A stretch of 64,000 nt of DNA from Pseudorhodoferax soli. GTDB taxonomy: Bacteria > Pseudomonadota > Gammaproteobacteria > Burkholderiales > Burkholderiaceae_C. The stretch is taken from contig NZ_QPJK01000007.1 in assembly GCF_003337555.1 (NCBI RefSeq), forward strand, positions 134,553 through 198,552, in the 5' to 3' direction. Under the pieces are notes generated by a model, which saw nothing but the letters and a program-made list of their open reading frames with translations, was not told the DNA's origin and did not search any database. The position numbers were made by a program, and so were the translations under genes. This document shows, one piece after another, positions 43,373 to 51,861 of this stretch. The first letter of the stretch is position 1; each line of letters starts with the position of its first letter.

Positions 43373-44484
43373 TTCAGGTTTGCGAGGATCTCCGGCATCT
43401 CGCCGCGCTTCTCGAAGTGGTCCGCGATGAAGGGGACAGTGACGTCCTCCAGGCGGGCGGGGTCCCACTTCGGATTGCGGTCCTTGTCCACCAGGACGGC
43501 CCGGATGCCTTCGGGCAGGTCGGCATGCGCGCAGCAGCCGAGCGAGACCCAGTACTCCAGGCGGAAGACTTCGGCCAGCGACATGCGCTGGCAGCGGCGC
43601 CACAGTTCCCAGGTCAGGACGACGGAACTCGGTGCGCCCTTGGTGAAGGCGGTCAGCGCACCCTGCAGCCACTTGTCGTCGGAGGTGAACGCGTTGATGC
43701 GCTTGGCGATCGCCAGGATGTCGTTGCCGCGCAGCAATGTGTTGATGGTGTCCTCGTGCTCCTTGAGCTTGGAGGCCGGTTTGTTCTCGCCAACCCCGGC
43801 AGCGTGAAGGATCTCCGACAGCACCTCGCGGTTCGCGCTGGCGTCGTCGCTCCACGTGGCTGCTGCGATGCTTTCCAGCACGCCGGCCTTTTTGCCGTGC
43901 GGCACGAAATGGTCCGCGAGTCCCGTGTAGATGGCATCGGAGGCATTGACCTGGGCTGCGGTCAGGCCGAGGAACAGGCCGAGCCGCTGGGGCGCACGGG
44001 CAAGGAACCAGGTGCCGCCGACGTCCGGGTACAGGCCGATGTTGATCTCGGGCATCGCCAGGCGGGTGCCTTCCGTCACGACGCGGTGCGAAGCGCCAAC
44101 GAGCAGGCCGACACCGCCACCCATCACGATGCCGTGCCCCCAGCACATGAGAGGCTTGGGATAGTTGTGCAGCAGGTGGTCGAGCTCGTACTCCTCGCCG
44201 AAGAACTGCTCCGCGTACTCGTTGCGCTGGCGGCCGACCTTGAGCAGCGTGTTGTACAGCTGGCGCATGTCGCCACCTGCGCAGAAGGCCTTCTCACCTT
44301 CGGCGTCGAACAGCACGCCGACGACCGACTTGTCATCGGCCCACTTGCGCAGCTGAGGCGTCAGCAGCGTGACCATGTCGGCCGACAGTGAGTTGAGCGA
44401 TGCCGGAGAGTTCAGCGTCGCGACGCCGAAGAACTGGCTCTTGCCGGCGGGAATGGTGCGGAATTTGATGATCGATTCGCTCAT
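43369..44484 (-). CDS. Enoyl-CoA hydratase/3-hydroxyisobutyryl-CoA hydrolase-like protein
   Basis: A 371-aa long crotonase of the HIBCH/ECH_2 type: FDAEGEKAFCAGGDMRQLYNT near residue 60, CWGHGIVMGGGVGLLVGASHRVVTEGTRLAMPEINIGLYPDVGGTWFLAR with the conserved Glu and Asp, and the C-terminal extension FRLEYWVSLGCCAHADLPEGIRAVLVDKDRNPKWDP. HIBCH proteins hydrolyse 3-hydroxyisobutyryl-CoA or 3-hydroxypropionyl-CoA. Given a YhdH/AcuI-type reductase nearby, a three-carbon hydroxyacyl-CoA is a plausible substrate, but this is inference. Confidence 0.91.
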   Translation of the reverse strand: MSESIIKFRTIPAGKSQFFGVATLNSPASLNSLSADMVTLLTPQLRKWADDKSVVGVLFDAEGEKAFCAGGDMRQLYNTLLKVGRQRNEYAEQFFGEEYELDHLLHNYPKPLMCWGHGIVMGGGVGLLVGASHRVVTEGTRLAMPEINIGLYPDVGGTWFLARAPQRLGLFLGLTAAQVNASDAIYTGLADHFVPHGKKAGVLESIAAATWSDDASANREVLSEILHAAGVGENKPASKLKEHEDTINTLLRGNDILAIAKRINAFTSDDKWLQGALTAFTKGAPSSVVLTWELWRRCQRMSLAEVFRLEYWVSLGCCAHADLPEGIRAVLVDKDRNPKWDPARLEDVTVPFIADHFEKRGEMPEILANLK

Positions 44485-44515
44485 GGTGCTTGCTTGGTGT
44501 GGGTTGGATGAGGAA

Positions 44516-44977
44516 CTAGTCTTTGACGGGGAAGCGGCGGATCAGCCATTCGGCGACACAGGCAGGCTTGTCCTGCCCTTCGATCTCCACGCGCAGCTGC
44601 CACAGGAATTGCATGCCGCCGCTCACCTCGGTCGCCTCGGCCAAGGTGCCGTGCGCACGTACACGGCTTCCCGACAAAATGGGGGCCATGAACCGGACCT
44701 TGTTGAGCCCGTAGTTCACACCGGTGCTCTTCTGCTTGATCTCGAACAAGGTCGAGATGAAGCGCGGGATCAGCGACACGGTAAGAAAGCCGTGGGCGAT
44801 GGTGCGTCCGAAGGGGCCTTTGGCAGCGCGTTCCGGATCGACGTGGATCCACTGCTCGTCCCCAGTCGTCGTGGCGAACGCGTTGATCATCTCCTGGGTG
44901 ACCGTCACCCACTCGCTCGGGCCGATCTCCTGCCCCTTGGACTGGACCACATCGCCGAGCGTCTCGAAGACCTTCAT
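44516..44977 (-). CDS. MaoC-like (R)-enoyl-CoA hydratase
   Basis: A 153-aa hot-dog hydratase with an intact catalytic motif: TTGDEQWIHVDPERAAKGPFG (Asp and His of the hydratase 2 motif) near residue 38, then TIAHGFLTVSLIPRF. Unlike the MaoC protein at 14408, its catalytic residues are present. The ATG at 44977 with AGGTGG upstream is used; the upstream crotonase stop is 12 bp away. It should hydrate a trans-2-enoyl-CoA to the (R)-3-hydroxyacyl-CoA. Confidence 0.92.
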   Translation of the reverse strand: MKVFETLGDVVQSKGQEIGPSEWVTVTQEMINAFATTTGDEQWIHVDPERAAKGPFGRTIAHGFLTVSLIPRFISTLFEIKQKSTGVNYGLNKVRFMAPILSGSRVRAHGTLAEATEVSGGMQFLWQLRVEIEGQDKPACVAEWLIRRFPVKD

Positions 44978-44988
44978 GGATGCCACCT

Positions 44989-45723
44989 TCACTTGCCGCG
45001 GAACTGGGGCTTGCGCTTCTCGGCGAAGGCCCGCATGCCTTCCTTGCCGTCTTCGCTCTGGGCGATGCGCTCGAGCTGCGCCTTCTGCGGATAGAAGGCT
45101 TCCATCGGGCTGGTTGGCAAGGTCTTCAGGGCAATCGACTTGATCGACTGCACGACCAGCGGCGCATTCGCGGCGACCTTGCGGGCCAGCTGCATGGCTG
45201 CTTCCACCTGCTGGCCCGGCTCGCAGACCTGGTTCACGAAGCCGATCTCGTACGCGCGCTGCGCTGTCATCGAGTCACCGGTGATCGCCCACTCCAGGGC
45301 CGGACCGTAGGTGAGCTTCTTCGGAAAGCCGCCCATGACGCCCTGGAACAGTCCGACCTTCGCCTCCGGGTACACGAAGCGGGACGAGCTCGACGCGATC
45401 ACGATGTCGGAGTACAGCGCGATCGTTGCGCCGGCACCGACCACCAGGCCGCTCACGGCGGAGATGATGGGCTTGTTGCAGGGCACCGCGAAGTTGGGAA
45501 CGGAGGTCCAGATGTCTCCCGGCATGTCGTGGACGTCGGAGCCGACGCTGAAGGCGTCATTGCCTTCTCCGGTCAGCACGGCGACGCGGTCATCCGAGGT
45601 GGCGAACTGCTGCCAGGCTTCGTAGAGCCCCTGCACGACGGCCTTGTTCAAGGCGTTCTTCTGGGCCGGGCGATCGATGGTGATGAGCAGGACGCCATCA
45701 ACGGAGGACGTTTTCAAAGTCAT
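44989..45723 (-). CDS. Enoyl-CoA hydratase/isomerase family protein
   Basis: A 244-aa crotonase: ITIDRPAQKNALNKAVVQGL, GNDAFSVGSDVHDMPGD, SGLVVGAGATIALYSDIVIASSSSRFVYPEAKVGLFQGVMGG and the C-terminal EGMRAFAEKRKPQFRGK. FSVGSD and the tail pair it with the crotonase at 36246. It is followed by the MaoC gene and preceded after 58 bp by the Bug gene, so it is the first enzyme gene of the second array. Confidence 0.92.
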   Translation of the reverse strand: MTLKTSSVDGVLLITIDRPAQKNALNKAVVQGLYEAWQQFATSDDRVAVLTGEGNDAFSVGSDVHDMPGDIWTSVPNFAVPCNKPIISAVSGLVVGAGATIALYSDIVIASSSSRFVYPEAKVGLFQGVMGGFPKKLTYGPALEWAITGDSMTAQRAYEIGFVNQVCEPGQQVEAAMQLARKVAANAPLVVQSIKSIALKTLPTSPMEAFYPQKAQLERIAQSEDGKEGMRAFAEKRKPQFRGK

Positions 45724-45781
45724 GGTTTCACTTCCAGGTTTCAACAGAGAGCGACGCGCCGGCGTGGCGCGCCATCGGGGA

Positions 45782-46750
45782 TCATTGGCTCGGCAGCGGC
45801 ACGCCAAGTGCGCGGATCTGCTCGCCCATCTTCTGGCGCTCGACCTCGACCAGCTGGTCGTACGTCGGGCCGTCGAGGTAGGCGGGCTCCATGCCGACGC
45901 GGTTGAGCTCATCCCTCACCGAGGGATCGGCCATCGTGGTCTTGAACGCCGCACGCAGCTTCTCGAGCCGATCGGCGGGCGTGCCCTTGGGCACGGCCAT
46001 GCCGAGGAAGCTCTCGATCAAGGCATCGAAGCCGGCTTCCTTGGCGGTGGGGACGTCGGGATACTCCGGCCAGCGCGTCGACGTCACGGACGCGATGAGG
46101 CGCAGCTTGCCGGCCTGCAGCTGCGAGAGCACTTCGGTGGAGACCGAGACCGACATGGGGACTTGGTTGGCCACGACAGCCAGTGCCGCTTCCGTGCCGG
46201 ACTTGTACATGACCTGCTCGAACTTGACGCCGCTGGTGCGTGTCAGCATCGGGAAGATGAGGTTCGTCGCGGGCCCGGGCGTGCCGAACAGCAAAGGCTG
46301 GTTCGATTTCTTGCCTGCGCTCAGGATGTCCCCGATCGTCTTGTACGGCGTGTCCGCGTTCACGACCAGGCCGAAGCGGTACTTGCTGAACGCCCCGAGG
46401 TAGTCGAAATCGGAAGTCTTGTAGGACACCTTGACCATCCATGGCCCCACCACCATCGCGCCGAACGGCGTGAGACCGATCGTGTAGCCGTCCGCCGGCT
46501 GCTTGGCGACGTAGGCCGGGCCGAGCGTTCCGGTCGCGCCGGGCCGGTTCTCCACGACCACCGGCTGTCCGAGCTCCTGGCTCATGCGTTTCGCGACGAT
46601 GCGGCTCGCGATGTCGGTGGAGCCTCCCGCGCCGAAGTTGACGACGATGCGGACGGCCTTGTTGGGGAAAACTTCGCTGGCGTGCAGCGGGGCGATGGCT
46701 GCGGCAAGGCCGAAGGCCGCCGCGGCCTTGATGGTGTTCAGTGCGATCAT
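45782..46750 (-). CDS. Bug-family solute-binding protein, first gene of the second array
   Basis: A 322-aa Bug protein with a Sec signal peptide (AAFGLAAAIAPLHAS). Signature IVVNFGAGGSTDIASRIVAK, ENRPGATGTLGPAYVAK, TPGPATNLIFPML. The ATG at 46750 has GGAGAC before it. It is divergent from the thiol dioxygenase gene across 313 bp, so a shared regulatory region may link uptake of its ligand to that enzyme. In Advenella and Variovorax, Bug genes accompany thiodipropionate/mercaptopropionate catabolism; here that link is positional only. Confidence 0.93.
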   Translation of the reverse strand: MIALNTIKAAAAFGLAAAIAPLHASEVFPNKAVRIVVNFGAGGSTDIASRIVAKRMSQELGQPVVVENRPGATGTLGPAYVAKQPADGYTIGLTPFGAMVVGPWMVKVSYKTSDFDYLGAFSKYRFGLVVNADTPYKTIGDILSAGKKSNQPLLFGTPGPATNLIFPMLTRTSGVKFEQVMYKSGTEAALAVVANQVPMSVSVSTEVLSQLQAGKLRLIASVTSTRWPEYPDVPTAKEAGFDALIESFLGMAVPKGTPADRLEKLRAAFKTTMADPSVRDELNRVGMEPAYLDGPTYDQLVEVERQKMGEQIRALGVPLPSQ

Positions 46751-47063
46751 GCTTGTCTCCGGGTGGTTGAAAAAGCGACTTGTAAATCCGTCGATGCAGG
46801 TCATTTGACGATCCACCCTACGCATGTTCAATTGAGTTTTTTTTCAAATTCGCACGCTTTCTCATGTGGGCAAGCTCCAGCGACCATGCCGCCGCCATCA
46901 CGTCCGTGTCCTGGCGTTTCGAAGGCGCAAGTTGTCCAGGAACTTGAATCCGGATTCAATTGCACTTGAATCGGAGCGTTTTCAGAATCGTGTGCAAGGC
47001 GAAGCGTTCAGGTGACCGAAGGCACTCCGCGGACGCGGCGCACCCAACACCCAGGAGAGTCAA
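46751..47063. other. 313-bp divergent control region between Bug and dioxygenase genes
   Basis: No gene. The region is markedly AT-richer than its flanks around 46825-46860 and contains the 8-bp palindrome TCAATTGA at 46828-46835, a T-run, and the 16-bp palindrome at 46944-46959 followed by another CAATTG. It should carry both divergent promoters and operator sites, most simply for the LysR protein encoded at 47722. Confidence 0.6.
46944..46959. promoter_or_regulatory. Perfect 16-bp palindrome, candidate operator
   Basis: TTGAATCCGGATTCAA is a perfect inverted repeat in the divergent promoter region, 105 bases before the dioxygenase start. A partial third half-site (TTGAATC) follows at 46965-46971. 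LysR and MarR/GntR-class regulators bind sites of this size; no specific consensus was matched. Confidence 0.6.
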
Positions 47064-47654
47064 ATGAGCACGACACAGCACCGTCTCGCGGACTTCGTCC
47101 GCGGCTTCACACAGGTCGTGGATGCGGCCAGCGGCGACGAGTCGCGCATCCTTCGCGACGGCCGAAAGCTCGTCGCCGACCTCGTCCGCCAGGACGACTG
47201 GCTGCCCGAGGAATTCGCCAAGCCGGATCCCCAGTACTACCAGCAGTACCTGCTGCACTGCGACCCCCAGGAGCGCTTCTCGGTGGTCAGCTTCGTGTGG
47301 GGTCCCGGCCAGAAGACGCCGATCCACAACCACACGGTCTGGGCCATCATCGGCATGCTCAGGGGCGGCGAGAAAGCCGAGTCCTTCGTTCAGAGCGATG
47401 AAGGTCAGCCGATGAGGTTCGTCGGCATCGAGGACCTGCAGCCCGGTGACGTGGAAACCCTGTCACCGACGACGGGCGACATCCACAAGGTCTCGAACCT
47501 GCACGACGACATGGTGTCGATCAGCGTGCATGTGTACGGCGGCAACATCGGACGCATCCACCGGCATGTGTTCGACGCGGACAAGAGCACCACCAAGCCG
47601 TTCGTGTCCGGCTACTCGAATGTGGTGCGCGAGATCAGCGGGGTCCCGGTCTGA
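47064..47654 (+). CDS. mdo: Thiol dioxygenase, 3-mercaptopropionate dioxygenase type
   Basis: A 196-aa cupin iron dioxygenase of the cysteine dioxygenase family. Three-His iron site: His88 and His90 in PIHNHTVW, and His141 in GDIHKVSN; the Ser154-His156-Tyr158 triad is in SVHVYGG. The key substrate residue is Gln61 in YQQYL, where true cysteine dioxygenases have Arg (YxRxL). That Gln-type marks 3-mercaptopropionate dioxygenases, which make 3-sulfinopropionate. It sits divergent from the Bug-headed CoA array and next to a LysR gene. Confidence 0.88.
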   Translation: MSTTQHRLADFVRGFTQVVDAASGDESRILRDGRKLVADLVRQDDWLPEEFAKPDPQYYQQYLLHCDPQERFSVVSFVWGPGQKTPIHNHTVWAIIGMLRGGEKAESFVQSDEGQPMRFVGIEDLQPGDVETLSPTTGDIHKVSNLHDDMVSISVHVYGGNIGRIHRHVFDADKSTTKPFVSGYSNVVREISGVPV

Positions 47655-47721
47655 GCCGACGTCCCCTCGATGCAGGGAGGGGCCTCGCCGATGGCGCCAG
47701 GTCCAGCGCCCGGCGCGACCG

Positions 47722-48627
47722 CTAGCTACGGTCTCTGAGCTGCTGGCGCCAGGCTGCGAGCCAGAACGCCCGTGCAGCCGGGGACAGCCGCTGCTCGTTC
47801 AGACAGGCCAGGCCGATGCGCCGGGTCAGGGTCGGGGATATCGGGCGGTAGACCACCCCCGCATACCTGTCCGGTAGCGCCAGCTTCGCAAGCACGGAGA
47901 CGCCCTTGCCTGCCGCGACCAGCTCCAGGATGGTCATCAGCTGCAGCGCCTCAACCGTCACCCTCGGCTTCAGCTCATTGCGATTGAACAGCTTGCTGAC
48001 GAGTTCGCGCGATCCGGCGCGCGTGAGGATGAACGGGTCGTGAACGAGCTCTCCAAGCGGCACGACGTCGAATCCCGCGAGGTGGTGTTCGACTGGCAAC
48101 ACGGCCACCAACTCGTCGACCGAGAGCTGGATCACGTCAAAGTCCGGCTTGGGTATCGTCACAGCTGCCAGCTCGATGCGCCGCTCGATGAGGTCCAGGG
48201 TGGTCATCTCGTCGGGCTGCTCGACCACGACGATCTCGACTCCGGGATACCGGAGCTTGAAGCCATCGAGCAGCGGGGGCAGCACGCGGATGGTCGCGCT
48301 CGCACCGAACGAGCCCAACCGCAGCATCCCGGCCTTCAGTTCCGCGCCCGCCAGCGCAGTGGCACGCACCAGTTGGAGCGAGGCGAACACGTCGCGCACG
48401 TGCGGGAGCACCTGCTCTCCGGTGTAGGTCAGTGCGATGCCGGTTCCATTGCGGTCGACGAGCTTCGTCCCCAGGGCAACTTCCAGGGAACGCAATGCGT
48501 GGCTCGTCGCCGAAGGCGACATCCCCAGCTTGGCTCCGGCGCCGGCAATCCCCTCCGATGACACCAGTGTCAGGAACAGCTCCAGCTGGCGCAGCGTCGG
48601 CGCCCCTGCATCCATGCGATCAAGCAT
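47722..48627 (-). CDS. LysR-family transcriptional regulator
   Basis: A 301-aa LysR protein: the N-terminal winged helix is TLRQLELFLTLVSSEGIAGAGAKLGMSPSATSHALRSLE, and the effector domain runs from ~90 (GMLRLGSFGASATIRVLPPLL) to the end. Convergent with the dioxygenase gene (67 bp apart) and followed on the other side by the molybdoenzyme gene on the same strand. It is the obvious regulator candidate for the dioxygenase, the Bug array and the molybdoenzyme, which share CAATTGA-type sequences upstream. Confidence 0.93.
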   Translation of the reverse strand: MLDRMDAGAPTLRQLELFLTLVSSEGIAGAGAKLGMSPSATSHALRSLEVALGTKLVDRNGTGIALTYTGEQVLPHVRDVFASLQLVRATALAGAELKAGMLRLGSFGASATIRVLPPLLDGFKLRYPGVEIVVVEQPDEMTTLDLIERRIELAAVTIPKPDFDVIQLSVDELVAVLPVEHHLAGFDVVPLGELVHDPFILTRAGSRELVSKLFNRNELKPRVTVEALQLMTILELVAAGKGVSVLAKLALPDRYAGVVYRPISPTLTRRIGLACLNEQRLSPAARAFWLAAWRQQLRDRS

Positions 48628-48698
48628 GCGATGACCTCACGCGGGTCGCCGGCGACTGGCACCCATGCCGACGTGCGCCGCCGATGGAAGCGCTGGCT

Positions 48699-50999
48699 TC
48701 ATTGAGGCGGCTCGTAGGCACGGACCTGCGGCGCGGCCTGCTCGTAGCGCTCGACCTGCACCACGCACAACTGCCCGGTGCAACCCTGTCCCAACCGTGA
48801 CGTGCCTGCGTCGAAAGTCAGGATGTTGGGGTTGCCGTGCACACACAGCGCACCGCCATCCAGGTCCCGCCGCAGATCCAGCCAGGCGCCGGTGGCGATC
48901 TGGACCACGTCCAGATGCATGTCGGAGCACAGGCGTGCGACTGCGAGGAATGCGCCGCGTGCATTGAAGACCCTGACGAGATCGCCAGCGGAGATGCCTC
49001 GTTCTGCCGCGGTCGTCGGATGAAGGCTGCAGACCTCCCGCCCGTCCACCTTGGTGCTCTGGCTGTGACCGCCGAAGTCGAGCTGGCTGTGCAGGCGCGA
49101 TGCAGGCTGGTTCGCGACCAGCCAGAGCGGGAATGACTGGGTCGGCGGGCGGCGCGGAGCGATCCAGGTCGGATGGCCAGGGCAATCGTCGTAGCCGAAC
49201 CCCGCGACCACGGGGCTGCTGATCTGGATCCGCCCGCTCGGCGTGGGGAGCGGCTTGTCCTTGGGCTCATCGCGGAACGCCCTGAACATGCCCCCGTCGT
49301 CCGCAGCCTGTGGCAGCAGCAGTTCACCGGCTTCCCAGAATTCCTCGAACGTCGGTGCTGGCAAGCCCTTCTCCTCCAACGCCTGGCGCGTCGGCTCATA
49401 GATGTGCTTGAGCCAACCAAGCGTGTCCCGGCCCTCGCTGAACGCCTCGTAGGTGCCCATGCGGCGCGAGAGCTCGCAGAAGATGTCGTAGTCGTCCTTC
49501 GCCTGCCCGTTGGGCCGCCGCAACCGGCGCATGGCCACCATCAAGGGATCCGTCTGCGCCGCACCGATGTCGTCGCGCTCCAGGGTCATGGTGCAGGGGA
49601 GCACGATGTCCGCATGGCGCGCCGTGCCCGTCCAGCCGATCTCGTGCACGATGAAGGTGTCCAGCCGCCTGAACGCCTCGGCCAGGCGCGTGAGGTCCTG
49701 GTGATGGTGGAACGGGTTGCCGCCGGCCCAATACGCCAGACGGATGTCCGGATACCGCAGGTGCTGTCCGTTGTACTCGAACGGCTCGTTCGGATGCAGC
49801 AGCATGTCGGAGATGCGCGCGACCGGGATGAAGTCACCGATGCCGTTGCGCCCCTGGTTGAGTGCGCCCACGGGGACCGCGTTGTTCCGGCGACCGTAGT
49901 GGGCCAGCGTGCCCAGCGCATAGCTGTATCCGCCTCCTGGCAGGCCGATCTGGCCCAGGATGGCCGCAAGCACCAGTCCCATCCAGACCGGTTGCTCGCC
50001 ATGTTCGGACCGCTGCAACGAGTGCGCAATGGTGACCAGCACGCGCTTGCCGATGAGCGAGCGGGCCAGGTCGACGATCATGTGCTCGGCGATGCCGCAG
50101 CGCTCGGCTGCCCACTTGGCGGTCTTGGGCTCGCCGTCGGTGCGCCCCATCAGGTACTTCTCGAAGTCGAGCCAGCCATCGCAGTGGCTCGCCAGGAACG
50201 CCTGATCGTGCAGGCCGGCGCTGACAAGCGTGTGGGACAGGCCAAGCATCAGCGCCGTGTCGCTTCCAGGCGTGACGCAGAACCACTCGCTGCGGGCCTC
50301 CTCTGGCATGTCGCTGCGTTGCGGCGAGATGCCGACGAACCGGCAACCGCGCGCCGCGGCTTCCTTCATCGAGTTGCGTTCGAGGTGCAGGCTGACCCCG
50401 CCGGACGCGACGCGGGAGTTCTTCAGGGCCAGGCCACCGAACGCCAGCACCACTTCGGAGTGCTCGGCGATCTGCTCCCAGGTGACGTTGCGGCGCGCGA
50501 CCTGATCGACCCGACCGGCGATGTGTGGAAGGATGACCTCCGCAGCCCCGGCGCTGTACGTGTTGATCGAGCGCACGTAGCCTCCGATCGCCGTGTTCAG
50601 GAACCGGTGCACCTGGCTCTGCGCGTGGTGGAAGCGACCAGCACTAGACCATCCGTAGGAGCCGCCGAACACGCCGGCGGGTCCGACGGTCTCCTGGACG
50701 CGCTTGAGCTCCTTGGCGAGCAGGTCCAGCACCGCGTCCCACTCCATGGGGATGAAGCGGTCGCGGCCACGGCGTGCGTCGGGCCCTGGACCTTGTTCGA
50801 GCCAACCCTGGCGCACCATCGGCTGCACGACCCGTGCGCGGTGCGCGAGCGCGTCCGGGAAGTTGTGGATGAGTGGATTGGGATCCGGATCGGAAGGGTG
50901 AGGAAGCACCTTGAGGTTGCCGTCCTCTCCTTCTCCAGCCAAGAACACGCCCCAATGTGCGCTGTGGGGTGTCAGCCTGCTGCGGTCTACAGTCTTCAT
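48699..50999 (-). CDS. Molybdopterin oxidoreductase of the DMSO/TMAO/biotin sulfoxide reductase family
   Basis: A 766-aa molybdoenzyme with no signal peptide and no Fe-S motif at the N-terminus (TPHSAHWGVF), as in cytoplasmic BisC-type enzymes rather than periplasmic TorA/DmsA. The molybdenum-ligand serine is in SYGWSSAGRFHHAQSQVHRFLN near residue 110; further cofactor contacts are AYWAGGNPFHHHQDL and the C-terminal CVHGNPNILTFDAGTSRLGQG. Likely reduces an S-oxide or N-oxide in the cytoplasm. The ATG at 50999 fits family starts; earlier starts to 51029 are possible. Confidence 0.9.
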   Translation of the reverse strand: MKTVDRSRLTPHSAHWGVFLAGEGEDGNLKVLPHPSDPDPNPLIHNFPDALAHRARVVQPMVRQGWLEQGPGPDARRGRDRFIPMEWDAVLDLLAKELKRVQETVGPAGVFGGSYGWSSAGRFHHAQSQVHRFLNTAIGGYVRSINTYSAGAAEVILPHIAGRVDQVARRNVTWEQIAEHSEVVLAFGGLALKNSRVASGGVSLHLERNSMKEAAARGCRFVGISPQRSDMPEEARSEWFCVTPGSDTALMLGLSHTLVSAGLHDQAFLASHCDGWLDFEKYLMGRTDGEPKTAKWAAERCGIAEHMIVDLARSLIGKRVLVTIAHSLQRSEHGEQPVWMGLVLAAILGQIGLPGGGYSYALGTLAHYGRRNNAVPVGALNQGRNGIGDFIPVARISDMLLHPNEPFEYNGQHLRYPDIRLAYWAGGNPFHHHQDLTRLAEAFRRLDTFIVHEIGWTGTARHADIVLPCTMTLERDDIGAAQTDPLMVAMRRLRRPNGQAKDDYDIFCELSRRMGTYEAFSEGRDTLGWLKHIYEPTRQALEEKGLPAPTFEEFWEAGELLLPQAADDGGMFRAFRDEPKDKPLPTPSGRIQISSPVVAGFGYDDCPGHPTWIAPRRPPTQSFPLWLVANQPASRLHSQLDFGGHSQSTKVDGREVCSLHPTTAAERGISAGDLVRVFNARGAFLAVARLCSDMHLDVVQIATGAWLDLRRDLDGGALCVHGNPNILTFDAGTSRLGQGCTGQLCVVQVERYEQAAPQVRAYEPPQ

Positions 51000-51349
51000 C
51001 TTGTGCGCCAAGCCAATGCGCATCGCCAAGGCAGCCGGGCCATCGTGGGGCGGCTTTCACCTGGTGCGCGCCAGTGTTGTCTCCATCGTCGAACCCCGCG
51101 ACCGTGGAGGACCGGTAGCCCCGGGGCGAGCTTGTACGTTTCGAAGCATCGCGCTGCGTGGACCGCCGCGCGTCTTCCGTGCAGACGAAGCTCTTCTTGG
51201 AGTTCAGTCTATTTGCATCGCCAATCACATCCAATTGAGCTTGAGTTCAACCGCTAGAAGGTGCGTGAATCCGGTGGGCTGTTGAACCAAATCTCAATTG
51301 GTCATGACGCGCGCGACGTCTAAGGTGAGGTCAAACAGGAGACAAGCGC
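51000..51349. other. 350-bp divergent intergenic region
   Basis: No gene. It separates the molybdoenzyme and thioesterase genes, which are transcribed apart, and must contain their promoters. The part nearest the thioesterase (51205-51305) is noticeably AT-rich and contains the inverted CCAATTGAG/CTCAATTGG pair described separately. Confidence 0.5.
51231..51301. promoter_or_regulatory. Inverted pair of CCAATTGAG sites
   Basis: CCAATTGAG at 51231-51239 and its exact reverse complement CTCAATTGG at 51293-51301 face each other 53 bases apart in the divergent promoter region. The same CAATTGA core recurs at 46828-46835 upstream of the Bug/dioxygenase genes. Spacing suits binding of a LysR tetramer or looping; no regulator is proved. 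Confidence 0.5.
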
Positions 51350-51811
51350 ATGAAGGCGATCCAGGACCTCTACGCGGCAGAGTACGCCCATTGCTTCGGC
51401 TGCGGCCCACGGAATGCCGGCGGGCACCACTTGAAGAGCTATGTCGATGGCGATCGAACGATCGCGCATTTCACAGCGGAAGCCTGCTACAGCGGCGGTG
51501 TTCCCAACCAGCTGTACGGGGGCATGATCGCCTCCCTCCTGGACTGCCATGGGACGGCATCGGCCGCTGCCTTCCTGAACCAGCAACGAGGCCGCACCCC
51601 CGAGCTCGGTCTGCCGCGCTGCGTCACGGCGTCGCTGCGCATCGACTTCAAGCGCCCTGCCCCACTGGAGACACAGCTGACGATCACCGGAGCGCTCCAG
51701 TCGATCGACCGCCGCAAGGTCTGGGTCGCCCTTCACCTGCACGCCGGCGAGCAGCTGTGCGCCACCGGCGAGATGCTGGCGATCGAGCTGCAAGAGCCAG
51801 CCCAGTCCTGA
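51350..51811 (+). CDS. PaaI-like hot-dog thioesterase
   Basis: A 153-aa hot-dog protein: HCFGCGPRNAGGHHLKSYVDGDRTIAHF at the N-terminus, then VPNQLYGGMIASLLDCHGTASA near residue 50, the family's substrate helix with the acidic residue, and VTASLRIDFKRPAPLETQLTITG. Enzymes of this kind hydrolyse acyl-CoA thioesters. It is divergent from the molybdoenzyme gene across 350 bp and likely shares its regulation. Confidence 0.88.
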   Translation: MKAIQDLYAAEYAHCFGCGPRNAGGHHLKSYVDGDRTIAHFTAEACYSGGVPNQLYGGMIASLLDCHGTASAAAFLNQQRGRTPELGLPRCVTASLRIDFKRPAPLETQLTITGALQSIDRRKVWVALHLHAGEQLCATGEMLAIELQEPAQS

Positions 51812-51861
51812 CAGGCAAACATCGGAAGATCAAAAGCATCCCACTGCACAGCACAACGGCC

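Noticed and set aside
47655-47721. CCCCTC/GAGGGG inverted repeat after the dioxygenase gene
   Set aside because: Short stem with no T-run; too weak for a terminator call.
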